The notes below the pieces were generated by a model. The model worked only from the letters and a program-made list of their open reading frames with translations, was not told the DNA's origin and searched no databases. The position numbers and the translations under genes were made by a program. DNA of 64,000 nucleotides from Bacteroidales bacterium. Its GTDB lineage: Bacteria > Bacteroidota > Bacteroidia > Bacteroidales > Marinifilaceae. Location: positions 1 to 64,000 of the forward strand of contig SUWY01000005.1 of the NCBI GenBank assembly GCA_015061245.1, given 5' to 3'. This document shows positions 7,679-14,833 of the stretch, in pieces (within the stretch, counting starts at the first letter, position 1; every line of letters starts with the position of its first letter).

Positions 7679-8433
7679 CTATGGCGCTTACCTCCGACAA
7701 ACATAGGCACCTGTATTCTGCTAGGGCACAATGCCATCTGTGAATTAATTTTGGAATATAGGGTGTACCACAAAGAGCCTCCCGTATCCAGATATACCTC
7801 GCCCCTATCCACTTTGCAAGGTAGAAAATTTATATCAAAGTTATTAACAAACGTACTCTTTAAAAAGATTAGTCCCATCCATAAGTACCATGCAGAGCCT
7901 CGCTCCATTTTATATCCATAGCACGAGTAGTCGCTCATCTTCTCGACCATTGAGAATGATTTTATAGGGAAGAGGTCATGGTCAATAAAACCAAAAATGT
8001 ATGGTTTACGTTTCACTATGTAGTTATAATAGACCCACATTGCTGCAGCCCCATGAGAATAGCTTCCGCTTATCTTATTAATCTTAGGGCTCTTGGGAAT
8101 ATTCATATAACTCACATTCAACTCTTCACACACAGCTCTTATAGCTTCCTGCCGCTCTACGGTAGGCGAGTTATCTGCAACTATATACTCGATATCCGAA
8201 TCGTGCCAATGCTCACGTATGTGGTTGATTTGGTGACGCAACACCTTATCATTGTTAAAAGCAATAGTAACAATGGTTACCTTTCTGTTGGATTCGGGTA
8301 ATTCAGAAAAATCTACTCCAAAAGTATCTCTTTCGGCTATCCTCTTTTTCAAAAGAGTGTTCACCAAACGGTACAAACGCCACAAATAGAAAAAGCGTTT
8401 CAAACGGCTTATAGGTTCGTAATTCTTAACCAT
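7588..8433 (-). CDS. glycosyltransferase, frameshifted near its C-terminus
   Basis: 281 residues as the sequence stands. A GT2-like/GT-A core is visible: VTIVTIAFNN, YIVADNSPT, and FGFIDHDLFP (DXD-like), then LDTGGSLWYTLY. The last about 30 residues after GGKRHRD look unlike the rest, while another frame continues plausibly to 7535. The gene therefore probably encoded about 298 residues before a one-base loss or two-base gain at 7676-7680. It overlaps the flippase stop by 8 bp. Whether this is a true mutation, phase variation or an assembly error is not decidable here. Confidence 0.7.
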   Translation of the reverse strand: MVKNYEPISRLKRFFYLWRLYRLVNTLLKKRIAERDTFGVDFSELPESNRKVTIVTIAFNNDKVLRHQINHIREHWHDSDIEYIVADNSPTVERQEAIRAVCEELNVSYMNIPKSPKINKISGSYSHGAAAMWVYYNYIVKRKPYIFGFIDHDLFPIKSFSMVEKMSDYSCYGYKMERGSAWYLWMGLIFLKSTFVNNFDINFLPCKVDRGEVYLDTGGSLWYTLYSKINSQMALCPSRIQVPMFVGGKRHRDIRSTILMIAGCIPIMVQIGRISRISTIW

Positions 8434-9883
8434 TACCTTTACGAATTAATATTTGAAACACCTCGGATAGAATTGTAGAGCCAAATAGACGCCCTAAAAC
8501 AATATATATAAGTGCCATAACCACAAACTGGAGCAAGATTACCAATATTGGATTTAAAGCACCTACCACACTTGTCAATAAAAGAGCCGCTACAGCAGCT
8601 ATCACCATTATAGTTCCATAGGGAAGCACATCCTTGATATGCTCTAAAAGAGTTACCCCCAACAATCTATTTACCTTAATGGTAAAGAGTATGTAGTTTA
8701 TAACACTAACCGCAACCATTGCGCACAGCATGTATCGGATTCCAAATGGGATACACACCACTATTGAAAGAATCGTCAGTAGATTTCTTATAATCTCGAA
8801 CTTTAAGATTGCAGAGGAGAGCCCTTTCGTTTTCAATACATTATAATTAGCTGTATTCAAACCATTAAAGATTCCTGCACATGACACAAATAGTATATAT
8901 GGCACTACATCAGCCCACTCAGGCTTAATAATATAACTTATTGCACTGCGACTGCAACAGACCATAATACCGATAAAGAGAGGAAATACAATAAACGATG
9001 TAACTCTTACCATCTTCCTGCAAACTCGTCGCATACGCTCAGAATCATCGCGATTCACGGCAGATATTGCAGGGAATGTCACATTAGCAATTGTTCCTGC
9101 AACAAAATCCTGCGGCATATTACCCCATCGCTGACCATTTTCATATAAACCAGCATCTATTTTATTGTAGCATTTACCAATTACCGACGGGAACAAGCGA
9201 CATGCACAGGTATTTAAAATATTGGTCAACAGGAGCTTCGAGCTAAAAGAGAAGAGTTCATTAAATGATTGACGTTTGAACGTAAGCGATGGTCTCCATG
9301 TACTATAACACCACAACATTATCATTCTACATAGCGCATATATTACTGTTTGACAGGCTATTGCGTATGCTCCTGCTCCCCTACTCGCAAAGATTAACGC
9401 TCCGGAATATGAACAAAGCAATGAAACCGCATTGATAATTGTTGCCTGTTTAAAGCGCATCTCGCGAATAAGCAGCGCATTCTGAACAACGGAGAAGGAG
9501 TTGAATAGGAACATCAAAAAGACCACCCTCGACAACCAATGAAGTTCCGGTTCATTAAAGAAGATTGCTATTTGGGGCGAGGCCACATACAGAATCATAT
9601 AGACCGAAATTCCTATTATAATATTGGAATAGAAGGCTACATTAAGATCATCTTTAATCAATCTCTCTTTGCGTATTATTGCAGCAGTAAAACCACTCTC
9701 TTGAAGCGCATTTCCCAGGTAGGTAAAGATTGAAAGCATTCCTATAAGACCGTAATCACCGGGCAAGAGCATCTGTGCGAGCCATATACCACTGACTAAA
9801 ACAATCAGTTGCTGGCCGCCTTTATCCAAGACACTCCATAACAGCCCCTTTACTGTCTTACCTTTCAATCCGGAACTATCCAT
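8426..9883 (-). CDS. Wzx/WzxC-type polysaccharide flippase
   Basis: About 485 residues from ATG 9883 (an upstream TTG at 9889 is less likely). The start GLKGKTVKGLLWSVLDKGGQ and LLPGDYGLIGMLSIF are typical of the WzxC/MOP oligosaccharide exporter family, and hydrophobic segments cover most of the length, consistent with 12-14 transmembrane helices. It would move lipid-linked glycan units across the inner membrane. It sits 10 bases after kdsB and overlaps the next glycosyltransferase by 8 bp, so it is the transporter of this operon. Confidence 0.85.
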   Translation of the reverse strand: MDSSGLKGKTVKGLLWSVLDKGGQQLIVLVSGIWLAQMLLPGDYGLIGMLSIFTYLGNALQESGFTAAIIRKERLIKDDLNVAFYSNIIIGISVYMILYVASPQIAIFFNEPELHWLSRVVFLMFLFNSFSVVQNALLIREMRFKQATIINAVSLLCSYSGALIFASRGAGAYAIACQTVIYALCRMIMLWCYSTWRPSLTFKRQSFNELFSFSSKLLLTNILNTCACRLFPSVIGKCYNKIDAGLYENGQRWGNMPQDFVAGTIANVTFPAISAVNRDDSERMRRVCRKMVRVTSFIVFPLFIGIMVCCSRSAISYIIKPEWADVVPYILFVSCAGIFNGLNTANYNVLKTKGLSSAILKFEIIRNLLTILSIVVCIPFGIRYMLCAMVAVSVINYILFTIKVNRLLGVTLLEHIKDVLPYGTIMVIAAVAALLLTSVVGALNPILVILLQFVVMALIYIVLGRLFGSTILSEVFQILIRKGNG

Positions 9884-9893
9884 ATACAATCAA

Positions 9894-10643
9894 TTATGAA
9901 AGTAACATTCTCTCCGCCTCTGCAAGATCGGCAGGAGTATCAATTCCAATTGACTCATGTGATGTTTCACGAACCGCAATAGTATATCCATTCTCAAGCC
10001 ATCGTAGTTGCTCCAACGACTCAGCACGCTCCAACACCCCCTGTGGCAGCTCGGTGATCTGCTTTAACACCTCAGGACGGTAGGCATACATTCCAACATG
10101 TTTGAAATATGGAGTTGTAGCCAACCACTCTGCTTGCTCTACTCCACGACAATATGGGATAGGATTTCTTGAGAAATACAGAGCTCTTCCTGTCACACCA
10201 CACACAACCTTAACCTTATTGGGATCAAAGATTGCCTCAGCATCCTCAAATCTCTTAGCCAACGTTGCAATCTGCACATCCGGATCTTCAAAGCAGTTTA
10301 CCAAATCGACTATCTGCTCGGGGGTTATAAAGGGTTCATCGCCCTGCACATTAACAACCACATCGAACTCAAGGCCACTCTCAGCAACAACTTTTGAATA
10401 GGCTTCATAACATCGGTCAGTTCCACTTCTATGAGCCTCTCTTGTCATTACCGCACTATACCCTGCGTCATTTACCGCATGAAGAATTCGGTCATCATCA
10501 GTAGCGACATAACTATGCTCTGAAATTTGTAACGCCTTCTCTATAACGTGCACAACCATAGGTTTCCCACCTATGGTTGCCAATGGTTTGCCCGGAAATC
10601 GCGTTGAAGCATAACGCGCCGGTATCAGAATCAACACCTTCAT
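9894..10643 (-). CDS. kdsB: CMP-Kdo synthetase (3-deoxy-manno-octulosonate cytidylyltransferase)
   Basis: 249 residues, normal length for KdsB. Motifs in order: LIPARYASTRFPGKPLA (CTP loop), VATDDDRI, SGTDRCYEA, VNVQGDEPFI (metal/CTP site), and FSRNPIPYCR. It activates Kdo with CTP for lipid A-core synthesis in the cytoplasm. The ATG shares a base with the stop of the upstream bactofilin (TAATG-type coupling), and the flippase follows 10 bases later. Function is secure. Confidence 0.95.
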   Translation of the reverse strand: MKVLILIPARYASTRFPGKPLATIGGKPMVVHVIEKALQISEHSYVATDDDRILHAVNDAGYSAVMTREAHRSGTDRCYEAYSKVVAESGLEFDVVVNVQGDEPFITPEQIVDLVNCFEDPDVQIATLAKRFEDAEAIFDPNKVKVVCGVTGRALYFSRNPIPYCRGVEQAEWLATTPYFKHVGMYAYRPEVLKQITELPQGVLERAESLEQLRWLENGYTIAVRETSHESIGIDTPADLAEAERMLLS

Positions 10644-11005
10644 TACCTTTTCTCTTTTTTCATATTACAGCACCCCGTAAATAGAGCTCCAGTCTCTATC
10701 GAGAGTAACGATGCACTAATATTACCATCTATCTCGGCCTGGTGCTTAATATTTAAAACTGTATCGACTAGAAGATCTCCTTTTATCTTGCCAAAACAAT
10801 CGGCACTATTTGCCTTAATATCTCCTTTGATTATGGCTTTAGGGCCTACAACCAAGCGCCTGGATGTAACAATACTCCCCTCTACAACCCCATCAACTCT
10901 TATATCATTCTGGGTTGTGATGTTGGCACGTACAATTGCGTTCTCGCTAATCAAATCGACCACTCTATGGTCTATATTATCTACCGGCTTTGCCATCGCG
11001 TCCAT
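10643..11005 (-). CDS. bactofilin family protein (second of a pair)
   Basis: 120 residues with a bactofilin-like right-handed beta-helix: short repeats such as DIRVDGVVEGSI, LVVGPKAIIKGDI and LLVDTVLNIKHQAEIDGNI, each about 17-18 residues. Bactofilins polymerise without nucleotide and scaffold envelope enzymes. A 29-bp overlap with the upstream 82-residue bactofilin and a one-base overlap with kdsB indicate tight translational coupling. The role in this organism is unknown; a link to envelope glycan assembly is inferred from context. Confidence 0.8.
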   Translation of the reverse strand: MDAMAKPVDNIDHRVVDLISENAIVRANITTQNDIRVDGVVEGSIVTSRRLVVGPKAIIKGDIKANSADCFGKIKGDLLVDTVLNIKHQAEIDGNISASLLSIETGALFTGCCNMKKEKR

Positions 11006-11225
11006 TTATTAACGAGAATTTCCCCACCTTTGCCCCCATAGCAATACGAACAGACCCCGCCTTCAACTCTCCTGTTATCTCTGCATTCTCTTCAATATCA
11101 GCAAAAGAGTCTACTATTGCGTTTCCATTAATCTTACCAAGCAGACGAAGAGCATGACACTCTATATCACCGTCCACCACGCAATTCTGTTCTATTACCG
11201 TTAACTTACGGGGATCAAAAACCAT
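10977..11225 (-). CDS. short bactofilin-like protein (first of a pair)
   Basis: 82 residues, shorter than a usual bactofilin core, with the same beta-helix periodicity: VVDGDIECHALRLLGKING, IVDSFADIEENAEITGEL and KAGSVRIAMGAKVG. It starts 4 bases after the frr stop and its end overlaps the next bactofilin by 29 bp. It may co-assemble with it, or the pair may descend from a split or duplicated gene. Family assignment rests on repeat pattern. Confidence 0.7.
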   Translation of the reverse strand: MVFDPRKLTVIEQNCVVDGDIECHALRLLGKINGNAIVDSFADIEENAEITGELKAGSVRIAMGAKVGKFSLINGRDGKAGR

Positions 11226-11229
11226 AATA

Positions 11230-11799
11230 TTAGATTGTCATAATCTCCTTCTCCTTCACTGCAAGCATCTCATCTACCTTCTTTGTGAAAGAGTCTGTCA
11301 ACTTCTGAACCTCGCTCTCGGCATCCTTCTGTGCATCCTCTGAAAGACCATCGTTCTTTACCATCTTCTTGAAATCCTCGATAGCCTCACGACGAGCATT
11401 ACGGATTGCAACCTTAGCGGTCTCGCCCACATTCTTACTCTGCTTTACATACTCTTTTCTTCGCTCCTCAGTCAAAGGCGGAACGTTAATTCTTACAATC
11501 TCGCCATTATTATCCGGGTTGAATCCAAGATTTGCATTACGAATTGCCTTCTCGATAGGGGCAATCATCTGTTTCTCCCAAGGTTGAACAGCAATTGTAC
11601 GTGGATCCGGAGCAGAGACATTAGCCACCTGATTCAACGGAGTCATTGAGCCATAGTAGTCAACCATAACTCCCATCAAAATCTTTGGGTTTGCCTTTCC
11701 GGCACGAATCTTAGTAAGCTCAAGCTCCAAGTGAGCAATTGCAGAGTTCATCTGCTCTTTAGTAGCCTCTAAACAAAAATCTACCTCTTCGCTAATCAT
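11230..11799 (-). CDS. frr: ribosome recycling factor
   Basis: 189 residues, standard for RRF. Diagnostic stretches are LTKIRAGKANPKIL, VDYYGSMTPLNQVANVSAPD, IAVQPWEKQMI and INVPPLTEERRKE. It splits post-termination ribosomes together with EF-G. Unusually, pyrH is not upstream. Instead frr leads a run of bactofilin, kdsB and surface-glycan genes with gaps of only a few bases, so they are probably co-transcribed. A minus-strand TATCTTTG element lies 31 bases upstream of the start. Confidence 0.97.
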   Translation of the reverse strand: MISEEVDFCLEATKEQMNSAIAHLELELTKIRAGKANPKILMGVMVDYYGSMTPLNQVANVSAPDPRTIAVQPWEKQMIAPIEKAIRNANLGFNPDNNGEIVRINVPPLTEERRKEYVKQSKNVGETAKVAIRNARREAIEDFKKMVKNDGLSEDAQKDAESEVQKLTDSFTKKVDEMLAVKEKEIMTI

Positions 11800-11829
11800 A
11801 TATTCTAATTTTAATAGTTTCTATCTGCA

Positions 11830-11837
11830 CAAAGATA
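11830..11837 (-). promoter_or_regulatory. -7 promoter element for the frr-glycan operon
   Basis: Minus-strand TATCTTTG (11837-11830) matches TAnnTTTG and lies 31 bases upstream of the frr ATG, in the gap after nhaC. No convincing -33 box was found. Confidence 0.5.
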
Positions 11838-11847
11838 ACAAAATTTT

Positions 11848-13317
11848 CTATTCTTCACTATACTTAGCCATCTCCTCTTTACTCATTCTACGAATTTTGT
11901 AGTTGATAAGGGTAATGAACATATTCATTAACGGTGAAATGAAACAGAAAAATGCGTAAGGTGCGTATGCCCATGTCGACACGCCCAACACTCTTGCCTG
12001 AGTTGCTCCGCAAGTATTCCAAGGGATAAGGGGCGAGGTTACCGTTGCAGAATCCTCCAGTGCACGGCTCAACACCTCAGGCTTCAACCCCCTCTTCTTA
12101 TAAGACTCAGCCATCATCTTACCTGGCACCACAATAGACAAATATTGATCACTTGTCACAATATTGAACACCAAACACGAAAGTATTGTGCTTCCTATTA
12201 AGGATGTGGTGTTATAAACAATACTCAAAAGGGCATCGGTTATACGTTTCAAAGTTCCACAAGCATCCATAATCCCTCCAAAAATCATTGCCGAGAGAAT
12301 CAGCCACACAGTTGGCAACATTCCGGACATTCCTCCCGACGAGAGCAAATCACTCATTGAAGTATTGGTTGTCGGAATATCTATTCCACCACCCAAAGCC
12401 TGTACCAACAAGTGGTATTGATTGGCAAAAAGGCCATTGTTAATCATTCCACTCATCAAATCTTGCTGGAAAATCAAAGCAAACACAACTCCCAAACCTG
12501 TACCTAACAACATCGCAGGAACAGCAGGGACCTTCAAAATAATAATTGCCATAAGGGCTATCGGAACCAAAAGCAACCATGGAGTTACATTAAAACTCTC
12601 CTCAATGGCCGCCTTCATAATGGTAGTCTCATTAATTGTACCCTCGCCCGCCATAAAAATACCTATCACAGCATAAATAATAAGCGAAAGGATGTAAGTT
12701 GGACCGGTAGTGTAGATCATATACCTAATGTGGGTAAATAGATCTGTACCGGCTACCGTTGCTGCCAAATTGGTTGTATCGGACATAGGTGACATTTTAT
12801 CGCCGAAGTAGGCTCCCGAAACAATAGCTCCTGCAACTATAGCCTCGTTCATACCAAAGGCCTGGCCGATACCTATAATTGCCACTCCTACAGTTGCAAT
12901 AGTTGACCATGAACTTCCTGTTGCCAACGACACTACACTACACAAAATAGTTGTCGCAACCAAGAAGTATGAAGGGTGCATAATATCAATTCCATAATAG
13001 ATCATTGCAGGAATAACACCACTCACAAGCCATGACGCACTCAAACATCCGATCAACAACAGAATTAATGTTGCGGTAAGCGAAGAGTAAATAGTCTTAT
13101 TTATCTTCTTCAGCATATAACTCAACGGAACGTTCAGGAAGTGACCTACAATTCCACAAACAGTTGCAGCGACCAACAAAGCCACCTGATTAGGCCCCTC
13201 CAAAACTGCATCGCCAAAATAGACTACATTCATTACCAAAAGAAATATCAACACTGCCAATGGGATAAATGCCATTAACAACGATGGTCTCTTTACATTC
13301 TCTAACTCTACGGACAT
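11848..13317 (-). CDS. nhaC: NhaC family Na+/H+ antiporter
   Basis: 489 residues, almost wholly hydrophobic with about 11-12 predicted helices. NhaC-family features include GAYFGDKMSPMSDTTNLAA (conserved core motif), SSWSTIATVG, and near the end SPLIPWNTCGA. It would exchange Na+ for H+ across the inner membrane for pH and salt homeostasis. It has its own upstream gap (13318-13539) shared divergently with the U32 gene and is separated from frr by 48 bases with a promoter-like element. Confidence 0.9.
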   Translation of the reverse strand: MSVELENVKRPSLLMAFIPLAVLIFLLVMNVVYFGDAVLEGPNQVALLVAATVCGIVGHFLNVPLSYMLKKINKTIYSSLTATLILLLIGCLSASWLVSGVIPAMIYYGIDIMHPSYFLVATTILCSVVSLATGSSWSTIATVGVAIIGIGQAFGMNEAIVAGAIVSGAYFGDKMSPMSDTTNLAATVAGTDLFTHIRYMIYTTGPTYILSLIIYAVIGIFMAGEGTINETTIMKAAIEESFNVTPWLLLVPIALMAIIILKVPAVPAMLLGTGLGVVFALIFQQDLMSGMINNGLFANQYHLLVQALGGGIDIPTTNTSMSDLLSSGGMSGMLPTVWLILSAMIFGGIMDACGTLKRITDALLSIVYNTTSLIGSTILSCLVFNIVTSDQYLSIVVPGKMMAESYKKRGLKPEVLSRALEDSATVTSPLIPWNTCGATQARVLGVSTWAYAPYAFFCFISPLMNMFITLINYKIRRMSKEEMAKYSEE

Positions 13318-13406
13318 TCTGTTAATCTTTAAAATTTAGAACCTGTTTAAATTTTATTGTCTATTCATTTTCTTACACTGCTTACAACTGTTTCGAATAA
13401 AATAGG

Positions 13407-13414
13407 TACATTTG
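13407..13414 (+). promoter_or_regulatory. -7 promoter element upstream of the U32 gene
   Basis: TACATTTG matches TAnnTTTG and would leave a leader of about 120 bases before the ATG at 13540. The leader contains an 8-bp inverted repeat (13448-13455 with 13485-13492) of unknown meaning. Confidence 0.4.
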
Positions 13415-13539
13415 CAGTGCAAAAATTGTGATGACAAATTTATATCATTTTGTTGAGAATTTCACACAAAAAGGCCGTTTGCCCCAACAAAATTGGTAAA
13501 TAAAACAAACTGATTCTAATACATATAAAAATAAACACA

Positions 13540-14781
13540 ATGAAGAGATCTGATTTTGAGATAATGGCTCCCGTTGGTTCATACGAATCACTGCATGCAG
13601 CCCTACAAGCAGGTGCCGACTCGGTATATTTCGGCATTGAGGGGTTAAACATGCGCGCAAGAAGCTCTGTAAACTTCACACACGAAGATCTAAAGAATAT
13701 TGTTGCTATATGCAAGGAGCACAACGTCAAAACATATCTCACTGTAAACACTATTATCTACCAGAATGAACTGGAGAAGATGCACCGCATCATTGACACC
13801 GCCAAAGAGGCTGGCTTAACAGCGATCATTGCATCCGATCTTGCAGCCATTCTGTATGCTCGCTCTATTGGAGTAGAGGTACACATCAGTACCCAATGCA
13901 ATATTACCAACTACGAAGTTGTTAAATTCTATGCACAATATGCCGACGTAATTGTACTTGCCCGCGAAATGAACCTCAATTGGGTTGCCGATATACACCA
14001 AAGAATCATTGCCGATGACCTTCGGGGTCCAAAGGGCGAACTTATCAAGATTGAGATGTTTGCACACGGAGCATTATGTATGGCTGTATCGGGCAAATGT
14101 TACCTAAGCCTTCACGAGAAGAATGCCTCTGCTAATCGCGGAGCATGTTTCCAAATTTGCAGACGAGGCTACACTGTTGTTGACAAAGATCGCGAGGTTG
14201 AACTTGACATTGACAATGAATATATCATGTCACCAAAAGACCTGTGCACAATTGGATTCCTAAACAAAATGGCCGACTCTGGAGTCAGAATCCTGAAATT
14301 AGAGGGTCGCGCTCGCTCCGCAGAGTATGTAAAAACCGTTGTTGAGTGCTACAACGAAGCTATCAACTCTATCATTGATGGCAGCTATAGCCATGAAAAG
14401 ATTGAAAATTGGAAAGAGCGTCTATCAACAGTATTCAACCGAGGTTTCTGGGATGGCTACTACATGGGACAACGCCTCGGTGAGTGGAGCGAAGTTTACG
14501 GCTCAAAAGCTACAGAACGCAAGGTATGCTTAGGGAAAGTAACCAACTACTTCTCGAAACTCGGAGTTGGCGAGTTTAAACTTGAATCGTACGACTTGAA
14601 ACTTGGCGACAAGGTTATAATCATGGGCCCATCGACCGGAGTGGTTGAGACAACCGTAAAGGAGTTGCGCTTAACTACTGAGCCTCTTCCTCAGGTAAAT
14701 AAGGGCGATGTCTTTGCCATGCCTGTTCCCGCAAAAATTCGTCGCGGAGATAAGCTATACCGCTTAGAAGCTGCTAATTAA
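13540..14781 (+). CDS. U32 family peptidase-like protein (TrhP/YegQ type)
   Basis: 413 residues. The N-terminus FEIMAPVGSYESLHAALQAG and AVYFG-type DSVYFGIEGLNMRA are U32-family signatures, followed by FAHGALCMAVSGKCYLS and RGACFQICRRGY. These conserved cysteines probably bind an iron-sulfur cluster as in the tRNA-hydroxylating TrhP and related RlhA. The protein likely takes part in prephenate-dependent RNA hydroxylation rather than proteolysis; the exact target is not readable. It is monocistronic and ends at a strong terminator. Confidence 0.8.
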   Translation: MKRSDFEIMAPVGSYESLHAALQAGADSVYFGIEGLNMRARSSVNFTHEDLKNIVAICKEHNVKTYLTVNTIIYQNELEKMHRIIDTAKEAGLTAIIASDLAAILYARSIGVEVHISTQCNITNYEVVKFYAQYADVIVLAREMNLNWVADIHQRIIADDLRGPKGELIKIEMFAHGALCMAVSGKCYLSLHEKNASANRGACFQICRRGYTVVDKDREVELDIDNEYIMSPKDLCTIGFLNKMADSGVRILKLEGRARSAEYVKTVVECYNEAINSIIDGSYSHEKIENWKERLSTVFNRGFWDGYYMGQRLGEWSEVYGSKATERKVCLGKVTNYFSKLGVGEFKLESYDLKLGDKVIIMGPSTGVVETTVKELRLTTEPLPQVNKGDVFAMPVPAKIRRGDKLYRLEAAN

Positions 14782-14786
14782 AAGTC

Positions 14787-14827
14787 AAAAAAAATATCGG
14801 AGTTTTATAGCTCCGATATTTTTTTTT
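14787..14827. terminator. bidirectional terminator between U32 gene and yfhO
   Basis: A 16-bp stem (14787-14802 with 14811-14826, core ATATCGGAG/CTCCGATAT, loop TTTTATAG) is flanked by A and T runs on both sides. It therefore ends both converging genes. Confidence 0.9.
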
Positions 14828-14833
14828 ACGATC

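Noticed and set aside
13448..13492. Inverted repeat in the U32 leader as a riboswitch
   Set aside because: Only 8 AT-rich pairs with a 29-base loop and no known riboswitch core; too weak to call.
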